A stretch of 64,000 nucleotides of DNA. It comes from Beggiatoa sp. (GTDB lineage: Bacteria > Pseudomonadota > Gammaproteobacteria > Beggiatoales > Beggiatoaceae). The stretch's first letter is position 1. The number at the start of each line of letters is the position of its first letter. The DNA is taken from contig QKBZ01000362.1 in assembly GCA_003245895.1 (NCBI GenBank), positions 1-64,000 on the forward strand, written 5' to 3'. Both the position numbers and the translations under genes were made by a program. Shown piece by piece: positions 55,983 to 64,000 of the stretch. Under the pieces are notes generated by a model. It had not been told where the DNA came from. It ran no database searches and saw only the letters and a list, made by a program, of their open reading frames with translations.

Positions 55983-56009
55983 ACAAGACACCTTGAATTA
56001 GACATTCTC

Positions 56010-56100
56010 GTAGGGCGGATAAGGCGATAGCCGTCATCCGCCGTAAACAGTTCGGCTTTAGAGAAATGTCGGATGACGGCTTGTGCCTTATCCGACCTAC
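56010..56100. repeat. REP pair (GGCGGAT and GTCGGAT units)
   Basis: GTAGGGCGGATAAGGCG...CATCCGCC and the mirrored GTCGGATGACGG...CTTATCCGACCTAC, about 100 nt before valS. Confidence 0.8.
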
Positions 56101-56201
56101 ATATTGGCTTACGAAAAAACTTAAACTTATTCAACACATCGCACACAATCCGCTATAATGCAGCGTTCACCATTCACTACACAGTAAAAAAAGACGTACT
56201 T

Positions 56202-58970
56202 ATGGAAAAGACCTATAACCCGCAGTCTATTGAGCAGCATTGGTACGAAATTTGGGAAGAACGGGGTTACTTTTCGCCCGATGGTGGGGACAGTGCGCCG
56301 TATTGCATTATGATCCCTCCGCCAAATGTGACCGGTACGCTGCATATGGGGCATGCATTCCAAGATACTTTAATGGATTTGCTCACCCGTTATCACCGGA
56401 TGCAAGGCCAACAAACCTTATGGCAACCGGGCACGGATCACGCTGGTATCGCCACGCAAATGGTGGTCGAGCGCCAAATTGGTGCGCAAGGCATGAGCCG
56501 CCATAGTCTGGGACGGGAAAACTTTATTGATAAAGTGTGGGAATGGAAAGCACAGTCTGGTGGACATATCACGCGCCAATTACGACGCATGGGCGCATCA
56601 CTCGACTGGGGACATGAACGCTTTACCATGGATGAAGGCTTATCTAACGCCGTGCGCGAAGTCTTTGTTCGTTTATATGATGAAGGTTTGATTTATCGCG
56701 GTAAACGTCTGGTGAACTGGGACCCTGTGTTCCATACCGCATTGTCAGACTTAGAAGTGATTTCACAAGAAGAAGAAGGCAGCTTATGGCATTTGCGCTA
56801 TCCATTAGCCGATGGATCAGATAGCTTAGTCGTTGCCACCACACGTCCTGAAACCATGTTAGGCGACACCGCCGTCGCGGTACATCCTGACGACGAGCGT
56901 TATCAACATTTAATCGGTAAAGAGATTGCCTTGCCTTTCACTGGGCGCACCATTCCGATTATTGGCGATACTTACGTCGATCCTGAATTTGGTTCTGGCT
57001 GTGTGAAAATCACCCCTGCACACGATTTCAATGACTATGCGGTCGGTCAGCGTCACAACTTGCCGATGATTAATATCCTCACCATTGATGCTTGCATTAA
57101 TGACAACGCGCCTCAAGCCTATCGCGGCATGGATCGCTTTGCAGCGCGTAAACGCATCGTGGCGGATTTTGAAGCATCAGGCTTATTAGTCGTCGTTAAA
57201 CCGCATAAGTTAATGGTACCGCGTGGCGACCGTAGTCACGCCGTGATCGAGCCATTCTTAACTGATCAATGGTATGTCAAAGTTGCACCGTTAGCCGCTG
57301 AAGCGATCAAAGTGGTGGAAGATGGACGCATTCGCTTTATTCCAGAAAACTGGAGTAAAACTTACTTTGAATGGATGCGTAACATTGAAGACTGGTGTAT
57401 CAGCCGTCAAATCTGGTGGGGGCATCGTATCCCTGCGTGGTATGACGAGGCAGGCAATGTGTATGTCGGTTACGATGAAGACGATGTGCGGAAAAAATAT
57501 CAATTAGCCGCGCCATTGAAATTAAGCCAAGATACCGACGTATTAGATACATGGTTCTCCTCTGCCTTATGGCCATTTTCGACTTTAGGCTGGCCTGAGC
57601 AAACAGATCGTTTAAAAACCTTCTACCCGACTAGCGTGTTAGTCACCGGTTTTGACATTATCTTTTTCTGGGTTGCCAGAATGATTATGTTTGGCCTGAA
57701 GTTTATGGACGATGTGCCGTTCCGTGAGGTGTATATTCACGGTTTGGTACGCGATTCTGACGGTCAGAAAATGTCGAAATCTAAGGGTAACGTATTAGAC
57801 CCATTAGATTTAATCGACGGTGTGTCCTTAGAAGTGTTAGTGGCGAAACGTACCACCGGTTTAATGCAACCGGACATGGCACCTAAGATCGAGAAGCATA
57901 CCCGCGAACAATTCCCTGATGGTATTCCGTCCTTTGGTACTGATGCCTTGCGCTTCACCTTCACCGCCTTGGCTTCAACAGGCCGTGATATTCGCTTTGA
58001 TTTAAATCGGATCGAAGGTTATCGCAACTTCTGTAACAAGTTATGGAATGCGACCCGTTATGTGTTAATGAACACCGAAGGGCAAGATACTGGCTTAGAC
58101 AATACTGATATTGAATTGTCAGTAGCCGACCGCTGGATTATTTCGATCTTGCAACAACTGGAAGCAGAAGTTGCAGAACACGTTAAGCATTACCGTTTTG
58201 ATTTGATGGCAAATGCCTTATATGAGTTCACTTGGAACGAGTATTGCGACTGGTATTTAGAGTTATCGAAACCGGTATTGCAAAGTGACGAATTTAGCGA
58301 CGCGGCAAAACGTGGCACACGCCATACTTTAGTTCACGTTTTAGAAACCTTGTTGCGCTTAATGCACCCTATCATGCCATTTATTACCGAAGAATTATGG
58401 CAACGGGTTGCACCGTTAGCAGGTGTCAGCGGTGACACCATTTCGTTACAAGCGTACCCAACTGAGCAAGTCGATAAGGTTGATGCAGTTGCGATACAAG
58501 AAATTCAGTGGTTAAAACAATTTGTATTAGGCGTGCGTCGCATTCGCTCAGAAATGGATATTTCACCCGCGAAAGCAGTGCCTGTATTGCTGCAAAATGG
58601 TAGCGATACTGATGCGCAACGTTTAGCTGATTATCAGAAATTGTTAACCCGTTTAGCGCGTTTAGCAGAAGTCACTTGGTTACAACCGACTGATTCTGCG
58701 CCGGAATCAGCATTAGCCCTAGTCGGTGAAATGCAAGTGATGATTCCATTAGCCGGTTTGATCGACAAGGAAGCCGAGCTGAAGCGTTTAAACAAAGAGT
58801 TAGACAAACTGCGCAAAGAGTTAGACAAGTGCAACAGCAAGTTGAACAACGAAAACTTTATTGCGCGCGCCCCTGAAGCTATTGTGGCTACTGAACGGCA
58901 ACGGGTGGCAGAAATGACCGCTTCTTTACAACAGTTAGAAGCACAAGTCGTCAAAATTCAGGCGATTTAA
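56202..58970 (+). CDS. valS: Valyl-tRNA synthetase
   Basis: 922 residues from the ATG at 56202; the frame starts at 56073 inside a REP pair and the extra residues are not native. It is a class Ia synthetase: the HIGH-type motif [14 protein letters not shown], the CP1 editing domain ([17 protein letters not shown]), [14 protein letters not shown], an anticodon-binding domain, and a C-terminal tRNA-binding coiled coil ([23 protein letters not shown]). Length is normal (about 950). Confidence 0.95.
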   Translation: MEKTYNPQSIEQHWYEIWEERGYFSPDGGDSAPYCIMIPPPNVTGTLHMGHAFQDTLMDLLTRYHRMQGQQTLWQPGTDHAGIATQMVVERQIGAQGMSRHSLGRENFIDKVWEWKAQSGGHITRQLRRMGASLDWGHERFTMDEGLSNAVREVFVRLYDEGLIYRGKRLVNWDPVFHTALSDLEVISQEEEGSLWHLRYPLADGSDSLVVATTRPETMLGDTAVAVHPDDERYQHLIGKEIALPFTGRTIPIIGDTYVDPEFGSGCVKITPAHDFNDYAVGQRHNLPMINILTIDACINDNAPQAYRGMDRFAARKRIVADFEASGLLVVVKPHKLMVPRGDRSHAVIEPFLTDQWYVKVAPLAAEAIKVVEDGRIRFIPENWSKTYFEWMRNIEDWCISRQIWWGHRIPAWYDEAGNVYVGYDEDDVRKKYQLAAPLKLSQDTDVLDTWFSSALWPFSTLGWPEQTDRLKTFYPTSVLVTGFDIIFFWVARMIMFGLKFMDDVPFREVYIHGLVRDSDGQKMSKSKGNVLDPLDLIDGVSLEVLVAKRTTGLMQPDMAPKIEKHTREQFPDGIPSFGTDALRFTFTALASTGRDIRFDLNRIEGYRNFCNKLWNATRYVLMNTEGQDTGLDNTDIELSVADRWIISILQQLEAEVAEHVKHYRFDLMANALYEFTWNEYCDWYLELSKPVLQSDEFSDAAKRGTRHTLVHVLETLLRLMHPIMPFITEELWQRVAPLAGVSGDTISLQAYPTEQVDKVDAVAIQEIQWLKQFVLGVRRIRSEMDISPAKAVPVLLQNGSDTDAQRLADYQKLLTRLARLAEVTWLQPTDSAPESALALVGEMQVMIPLAGLIDKEAELKRLNKELDKLRKELDKCNSKLNNENFIARAPEAIVATERQRVAEMTASLQQLEAQVVKIQAI

Positions 58971-59002
58971 TAGATTAGGCATTACGCAGTTTACAGTTTG
59001 TT

Positions 59003-59071
59003 GTAGAGCGGATAAGGCGTAAGCCGTCATCCGCCGTTAACGTTGCATGACGCTATGCTTATGCGACCTAC
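59003..59071. repeat. REP pair (GGCGGAT and GTCGCAT units) flanked by GGCATTACGCAGTT arms
   Basis: GTAGAGCGGATAAGGCG...CATCCGCC, then GCATGACGC...GCTTATGCGACCTAC. Outside, GGCATTACGCAGTT on the left (58978-58991) is inverted as AACTGCGTAATGCC on the right (59086-59099). AACTGCGTAACGCC also lies beside the REP at 31084, so this is a second arm type. Confidence 0.7.
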
Positions 59072-59134
59072 AACAGTTACAAGTAACTGCGTAATGCCCA
59101 CTGGTTTTCGTAAACACTTAGGATTGAACCCCTC

Positions 59135-59704
59135 TTGACGGCAAAAGAAAAACGACTGCTGACCATCATGTTATTGATTTTCTTAGGCTATATGCTGCCG
59201 TTTGTCATCATTCCGGCGGGCTGGGGCTTAATCAAAGATTATCAAAACAACATCGCAGCAGTAAAAACCGATTTAGACCGCTATCAAAAACTCGGCGAAG
59301 CAACGCAAGTTTGGCAAGAAGCTTATGAAAAAGCGCAGCAAAATTTAGATCGCGTTAACGGTGCGTTGTTAAAAGGCACGACCCGCGACTTAGTTGCCGC
59401 GCAAATGCAAGGTGTGTTGCAAGAGTTAGCCAAACAACATCAAATCACCTTCCGCTCGATGGCGGTACCCGAATTTAATACCAACGAAAGCTGGATGTTA
59501 GTGACACAAACTATTCAATTCAGCACGGACTCTCCTAAATTAATTGCCTTTTTAAAAGCCCTTGAAGCAGCACCCGCGCAATTAATTGTCGTGAGCATGG
59601 ACATTCGTAGCGAACGTGGCACAAACTTAGGTGTGGACATGAAGATCACTGGCTTTAGCCGGTTGGAAAATTTAAACACTGATGTGATCCCTGCGGAGTC
59701 TTAA
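59135..59704 (+). CDS. Type II secretion system GspM-like (PilO-fold) protein
   Basis: 189 residues; the only plausible start is TTG at 59135 (AGGA about 13 nt upstream). One N-terminal TM helix (LLTIMLLIFLGYMLPFVIIPAGW), a coiled coil (about 33-75) and a ferredoxin-like C-terminal domain (WMLVTQTIQFSTDSPKLIAFLKALEAAPAQLIVVSMDIRSE) match GspM subtype b/PilO. These proteins form the inner-membrane platform with GspL and GspE. It precedes gspE by 3 nt. No gspL or pseudopilin genes are visible before it, only valS. Confidence 0.75.
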   Translation: MTAKEKRLLTIMLLIFLGYMLPFVIIPAGWGLIKDYQNNIAAVKTDLDRYQKLGEATQVWQEAYEKAQQNLDRVNGALLKGTTRDLVAAQMQGVLQELAKQHQITFRSMAVPEFNTNESWMLVTQTIQFSTDSPKLIAFLKALEAAPAQLIVVSMDIRSERGTNLGVDMKITGFSRLENLNTDVIPAES

Positions 59705-59707
59705 ATC

Positions 59708-61168
59708 ATGAGCTTGGCACAGTTAAACCTACCGCTATTTACTCAATTGCTGTCTAAAAAAAGCATCGCGCCGGTTGAGCAATTCCCCGATGACCCGTGT
59801 TTGTTATTCCACGAGCCGCCGGAAATTGAAGACCGCGCCAAAATCCGCTTTATGCTGGGCAATCAAATCCGCTTCCAACAGGCTTCTGAAGATCAAGTTG
59901 CACGCTTGATCAAGCATTGGCGCGCCCGCCTTGCGCCAGAGATTGACAACGCGGGCGATAGCCAAGGCATGACCGAATTAGATAATGACTATTTACGCGA
60001 CTTAGCTTCAGACGCGCCCGTGATTCGCATGGTGAATCACTTAATGGAACGCGCCTTAGACTTAAGTGCCAGTGATATTCACTTTGAGCCAGAAGAAAAG
60101 CAATTAGTGGTGCGCTGTCGGGTAGATGGCGTGATGGTGAATATCGAACGCCTGCCTGCTAACGTACAAGCGGCGGTGATTTCACGGGTTAAGCTGATGG
60201 CGAAACTCGACATCGGCGAAAAGCGTTTACCGCAAGATGGTCGTATTCAGTACACCATGGGGGATCGCGCTTTAGATATGCGGGTATCCACCTTACCGGG
60301 TGTGCATGGCGAGTCAGTGGTATTGCGGATTTTAGACCGTAGCGACGTGCATGTAGATTTAGACAAATTGGGCATGCCGTTAGATGTGTTAACACCGTTT
60401 AACCGCGTGATTCAACAACCGCATGGCATGGTGTTAGTGACAGGGCCAACCGGTAGCGGTAAAACCACGACGCTTTATGGCACGCTGGAAAAAATTAATA
60501 CTGGTACGCAAAAAACCATCACCATTGAAGACCCTGTAGAATACCAGTTAGAAGGTATTACACAAATTCACGTTAATGCTAAAATTGGCTTAACCTTCGC
60601 CGCTGGCTTGCGTTCTATCGTGCGGCAAGACCCTGACATTATCATGGTAGGGGAGATTCGGGACAGCGAAACCGCTGAAATTGCCATTGAATCCGCTTTA
60701 ACTGGTCACTTAGTGTTTTCCACTTTGCATACTAACGATGCGGCGGGTGCAGTGACTCGTCTGCAAGATATGGGCATTGACACTTATTTGATCAGCTCTA
60801 GTTTAATGGCAGTGATGGCGCAACGCTTGGTGCGTAAAGTGTGCGTACATTGTGCAGAAGACCAAGAATTGACCGCAGATGAAGCCAGTTTATTAGGCAT
60901 TAAGCAAAGCGATTGCCCAACGATTCGCCGTGGCAAAGGTTGTGAACGCTGCGCCAATACGGGGTATCGAGGTCGTGTTGGTTTATACGAATTTTTAGAA
61001 ATTACTGACTCAGTGCGCCACATTATCAGCAGTGCCGGTGATGCCAACCAAATTCGTCAGCAAGCGATTAAAGAAGGCATGCGTACCTTGCGCGGCGATG
61101 CGTTAGAAAAACTGTATCAAGGCATTACCACGCCAGAAGAAATTGTGCGCGTGACCCGTGCGACTTAA
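59708..61168 (+). CDS. gspE: Type II secretion ATPase GspE
   Basis: 486 residues, ATG at 59708. N-terminal N1E region, then the ATPase: ASDIHFEPEEKQLVVRCRVDGV, Walker A GPTGSGKTTTLYG, the Asp box TIEDPVEYQLEGI, Walker B PDIIMVGEIRDSETAEIA and the His box GHLVFSTLHTND. The zinc-binding CVHC...CERC loop lies near 377-415. It powers pseudopilus assembly from the cytoplasmic face. It is followed by gspF after 18 nt. Confidence 0.94.
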   Translation: MSLAQLNLPLFTQLLSKKSIAPVEQFPDDPCLLFHEPPEIEDRAKIRFMLGNQIRFQQASEDQVARLIKHWRARLAPEIDNAGDSQGMTELDNDYLRDLASDAPVIRMVNHLMERALDLSASDIHFEPEEKQLVVRCRVDGVMVNIERLPANVQAAVISRVKLMAKLDIGEKRLPQDGRIQYTMGDRALDMRVSTLPGVHGESVVLRILDRSDVHVDLDKLGMPLDVLTPFNRVIQQPHGMVLVTGPTGSGKTTTLYGTLEKINTGTQKTITIEDPVEYQLEGITQIHVNAKIGLTFAAGLRSIVRQDPDIIMVGEIRDSETAEIAIESALTGHLVFSTLHTNDAAGAVTRLQDMGIDTYLISSSLMAVMAQRLVRKVCVHCAEDQELTADEASLLGIKQSDCPTIRRGKGCERCANTGYRGRVGLYEFLEITDSVRHIISSAGDANQIRQQAIKEGMRTLRGDALEKLYQGITTPEEIVRVTRAT

Positions 61169-61186
61169 TTAGCAACAGGATTGCAG

Positions 61187-62395
61187 ATGGCCTTACATCA
61201 ATACCAGTATCAAGCCTGTGATATTAACGGCAAAATTGTCACTGGACAGGTCAGTGCTGAAACCGAGCAAGAGGTGGTCAGCACCTTACAATCGCGGCAG
61301 TTAATCCCAGTCAAGGTAGAGCAACAAGCCGATAGCAGCGACAGCGGCTTGTTTAAACAGCGGATTAGCAACCGCGATGTGATTGATTTTACCAATGGTT
61401 TATGTACTTTAGTGGAAGCGCATATTCCTATGGATCGCGCCTTGGGTTTATTGGAAAACTTAAATCCTAAACCGGTGGTACAACAGTTAATTGCTGATTT
61501 ACGGCAATCGGTGAAAGAAGGTAAAAGCCTTGCTGATGCGTTACAGTCTTATCCGCAATATTTTTCGCGCATGTATATCAACATGGTGCATGCGGGGGAA
61601 GAAGGCGGCATTTTAGATCACTTGTTGCCGAAATTAGCCGATTTCATGGCGAACGCTGATGCCGCACGCCGCACCGTAATTAGTTCGCTGATTTACCCAA
61701 TGATTTTGGGTGTGGTGGGGATTTTAAGTGTGATTTTACTGCTGGTGTATGTAGTGCCGCAGTTCGCCAATATGTTTGAAAACATGGGTACATCTATTCC
61801 GCCAGCCGCTGCTTTATTGCTGAATATCAGCCACTGGTTAAAAACATGGGGTTGGATGTTAATTCCATTACCTTTTGTTGTGGTTTATGGCTGGAAACAA
61901 TTAGACCGCAGCACAGAAACGCGCTTGCAACGAGATCAGTTTTTACTCTCTGTGCCTTTATTGGGCAGCTTGTTGCTAGAAGCCGAATCATCGCGTTTTT
62001 GCCGCACCTTAGGTGCTTTGCTCGGTGCGGGTATTCCTTTGCTTAAAGGCTTGCACATCGTGCGCGGGGTAATGGATAACCAAGTGTTAACAGATACCGT
62101 AGCGCAAGCGGAAGAAGCGGTGCGCGGTGGTAGCAGTTTAGGTCATGCCTTAAATAAAGAAGGCACGTTTCCGGTTTTGTTATCGCAATTAGTGATTGTG
62201 GGTGAAGAATCAGGACGCACAGCAGAAATTTTAGAAAAATTAGCGGAAACCTTTGATACCAACGTCAAACAGAAAACCAGTCGTTTAGTGTCCTTAGCAG
62301 AGCCTGCGTTAATTTTATTAATGGGTGTGTTAGTGGGGACGATTGTGATTGTCATGTTGTCAGCGGTGTTTAGTATTAATCAGATTCAGTACTAG
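61187..62395 (+). CDS. gspF: Type II secretion inner-membrane protein GspF
   Basis: 402 residues from the ATG at 61187 (AGGA about 8 nt upstream); a TTG at 61181 is not needed. It has two homologous GspF repeats (about 65-190 and 265-395), each with membrane helices (SSLIYPMILGVVGILSVILLLVYVVP and PALILLMGVLVGTIVIVMLSAVF), and the conserved MYINMVHAGEEGGILD and LLSQLVIVGEESGRTAEIL motifs. It is the platform protein that contacts GspE and the pseudopilins. The intergenic space to gspD holds an inverted-repeat element. Confidence 0.94.
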   Translation: MALHQYQYQACDINGKIVTGQVSAETEQEVVSTLQSRQLIPVKVEQQADSSDSGLFKQRISNRDVIDFTNGLCTLVEAHIPMDRALGLLENLNPKPVVQQLIADLRQSVKEGKSLADALQSYPQYFSRMYINMVHAGEEGGILDHLLPKLADFMANADAARRTVISSLIYPMILGVVGILSVILLLVYVVPQFANMFENMGTSIPPAAALLLNISHWLKTWGWMLIPLPFVVVYGWKQLDRSTETRLQRDQFLLSVPLLGSLLLEAESSRFCRTLGALLGAGIPLLKGLHIVRGVMDNQVLTDTVAQAEEAVRGGSSLGHALNKEGTFPVLLSQLVIVGEESGRTAEILEKLAETFDTNVKQKTSRLVSLAEPALILLMGVLVGTIVIVMLSAVFSINQIQY

Positions 62396-62400
62396 ATTAA

Positions 62401-62537
62401 CTCGTTCCCACCATGTTGGTGGGAATGCATGCCGCGTCGTTCCAGCGGCGCGAGTCAAGCTAAACAGCGGATTCACATGACTATACATGCCGCTGGAGCG
62501 ACACAGTATGCATTCCCATCGGGATGATGGGAACGAG
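62401..62537. repeat. CTCGTTCCCA/TGGGAACGAG inverted-repeat element, copy 2
   Basis: The outer arms CTCGTTCCCA (62401-62410) and TGGGAACGAG (62528-62537) each carry an inner hairpin (CCCACCATGTTGGTGGG and CCCATCGGGATGATGGG). GCATGCCGCGTCG...and its GGAGCGACACAGTATGC partner follow inside. It resembles the element at 24451. It lies between gspF and gspD. Confidence 0.72.
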
Positions 62538-62641
62538 AAAACCGCTTTAAGAGTTCGTCTAACAAATTGTGTATTTCAATTAACGCAAAAAGCTACATTT
62601 TACCCACCTCATTTAAAAAACGTGTGGTTTAAAGAGAAATT

Positions 62642-64000
62642 ATGTCGTTTAACATCAAACCTTATCAGCTTTGGTTCTTGTGCAGCACCTTATTAACGGT
62701 TAGTTGCAGCACGCCGCCGCCCAAAGAAAAGCCTATGAGTGCTTTTGAATTAGCACAAATGGGGATTACGCCACCACCTACAGCGGGCAACACTGATTTA
62801 ATGTCGGTTACAGAACTGACCAATGCGCCTGCTGACCCCATGTTACAGGTGAATCAAATTGGCAGTTTACCGAATGTCGGCACGCGCACAGGGGAAAGTG
62901 CTAGCTTAGACGTGTCTAGCTTGCCTGCTGATGCGCCGGTTTCGCTTAATTATGAGCAGGTCGAGTTACGACAAATTATCGATACCATCACCTCGGATTT
63001 AGATATTGCCACGGTGATCGATCCGACGATTAATGACAAGGTGACAATCCGCACGTCTTCCGACTTAAAACGTGATGACTTGTGGCCGTTGCTGCAATTG
63101 TTGTTAGTCGATGCCGGTGTCAGCATGGAGCGTAAAGGCAACGTCTATCACTTCAAAAAAGAAGGCCCTTCATTACCGCCCACCATTGGCATGGGTGACA
63201 GTGTCACCAACACCAACGCGGCTGAAGTGATGCAAGTCACACCATTGCGCTTTATTTCGGCTGATGCGGCAGTCAATGTGTTAACACCATTGTTACAGCC
63301 CAACGGACGCATTTTAAGCCTGCCTAGCTTAAATATTATTGGCATTATCGCTTCACCTGAGCGTATCGAGCGCGTCAATCAATTATTAAAAATCGTCGAT
63401 GCAGACCCGTTCTTGCATCGAGGCGTGCGTTTATTCCGCTTACAAAATAGCAAAGCGGGCGAAGTACAAGCTGATTTAGACAAGATTTTACAAGCAATGG
63501 GGGGTAGCTCCACTATTGCTTATCAAGTGCTGGCCTTAGAACGAATTAACGCCATTTTAGTGGTTGCACCACCAAGCAGTGGTTTTAAAGATGTTGAAAT
63601 GTGGGTCAATGTGTTAGATGAGCGCAGCGACGAAAGCACTGAGCAAGTGTTTATCTACAACGTGCGCAACTTGGATGCGAAGGAACTGGCTTCAACACTG
63701 TCAAGCGTGTTTGAAGACAGCAATGATGATGATAAAACCAAGCCTGATAATGCACAGAACCAAGCACAACCGCCTAGCTTATTGCAAATGACGGATGGCA
63801 CTACGGTAGAGGCTCCACCGCCGCCAAGTGATAACAATAATAGCGGCAATGGGACGGCTGTTTCCGCGCAGTTAAAAGTTAAAATCACAGCGGATGATAA
63901 AACCAACAGTCTCATCGTGCGTGCTACACCGCGTGATTATCGTCAATTGTTAGAAACGATTCGCATTTTAGACCGTGCGCCAAAAGAGGTGATGGTTAAT
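62642..64000 (+). CDS. gspD: Type II secretion outer-membrane secretin GspD (3'-truncated by window edge)
   Basis: 453 residues visible, open to the end of the window. ATG at 62642 with AAAGAGAA upstream. It starts with a lipoprotein signal (LCSTLLTVSC, Cys near residue 22), so the secretin may be lipid-anchored. An N0 domain follows (YEQVELRQIIDTITSDLDIATVIDP), then N1-N3 repeats (VMQVTPLRFISADAAVNVLTPLL, FRLQNSKAGEVQADLDKIL, VRNLDAKELASTLSSVFED) with a low-complexity insert (about 360-400). The beta-barrel secretin domain lies beyond the window. Confidence 0.9.
   Translation, partial: MSFNIKPYQLWFLCSTLLTVSCSTPPPKEKPMSAFELAQMGITPPPTAGNTDLMSVTELTNAPADPMLQVNQIGSLPNVGTRTGESASLDVSSLPADAPVSLNYEQVELRQIIDTITSDLDIATVIDPTINDKVTIRTSSDLKRDDLWPLLQLLLVDAGVSMERKGNVYHFKKEGPSLPPTIGMGDSVTNTNAAEVMQVTPLRFISADAAVNVLTPLLQPNGRILSLPSLNIIGIIASPERIERVNQLLKIVDADPFLHRGVRLFRLQNSKAGEVQADLDKILQAMGGSSTIAYQVLALERINAILVVAPPSSGFKDVEMWVNVLDERSDESTEQVFIYNVRNLDAKELASTLSSVFEDSNDDDKTKPDNAQNQAQPPSLLQMTDGTTVEAPPPPSDNNNSGNGTAVSAQLKVKITADDKTNSLIVRATPRDYRQLLETIRILDRAPKEVMVN

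Overview
The window looks like a chromosomal piece of a moderately low-GC gammaproteobacterium. Support comes from the gatCAB/mreBCD divergent pair, epmA, sirB1, a ydgA-like DUF945 gene, queD/queE and a type II secretion cluster. A cbb-type run (transketolase, GAPDH, phosphoglycerate kinase, pyruvate kinase, class II aldolase of the Calvin-cycle subtype) together with many large hybrid kinases suggests an autotrophic or mixotrophic sulfur-oxidiser-like lineage (Thiotrichales/Beggiatoaceae type). That placement is inference from gene content and gene order, not a database result.

Layout. 1-9.4 kb: a 5'-truncated hybrid histidine kinase, a lone periplasmic binding protein, a small gene behind a near-perfect Fur box, a receiver-kinase and a membrane hybrid kinase. 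9.8-11.9 kb: polyphosphate:AMP phosphotransferase and a SixA-type phosphatase. 12.3-15.3 kb: another hybrid kinase. 15.4-18.8 kb (minus): epmA-tsaB-rloA-rloB, all with overlapping or 1-nt junctions; the last two genes are an AbiL/RloAB-type presumed anti-phage pair. 18.9-22.6 kb: alr, a lipoprotein, slt. 22.9-31.1 kb: gatCAB divergent from mreBCD, with a long, strongly folded leader ahead of mreB and an mreC reading frame that is broken near its 3' part. 31.2-41.4 kb: tRNA-Thr, sirB1, a CBS protein, ilvA, small membrane and nuclease-like proteins, a MoeA-periplasmic-binding-domain fusion, feoA with a candidate Fur box, queD and queE. 41.4-45.8 kb: hybrid kinase plus OmpR-type regulator, with a 10-bp tandem repeat in the divergent promoter. 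46.4-55.4 kb (minus): tkt, gap, pgk, pyk, fba, with a hipBA toxin-antitoxin module between gap and pgk. 56.2-64.0 kb: valS, then gspM-like, gspE, gspF and the start of gspD.

The intergenic spaces are full of dispersed palindromic repeats. Most have a GTAG head followed by a stem-loop, often as head-to-head pairs (REP/BIME-like), in several sequence families. Some sit inside larger inverted-repeat elements whose arms are conserved while the REP cargo differs. One REP supplies the stop codon of slt. No CRISPR array, rRNA, intact transposase or integrase was seen.

The most interesting items for follow-up are the mreB leader RNA, the tsaB-coupled RloAB pair, the composite inverted-repeat/REP elements, the OmpR-like promoter with its small partner gene, and the Fur-controlled small gene.
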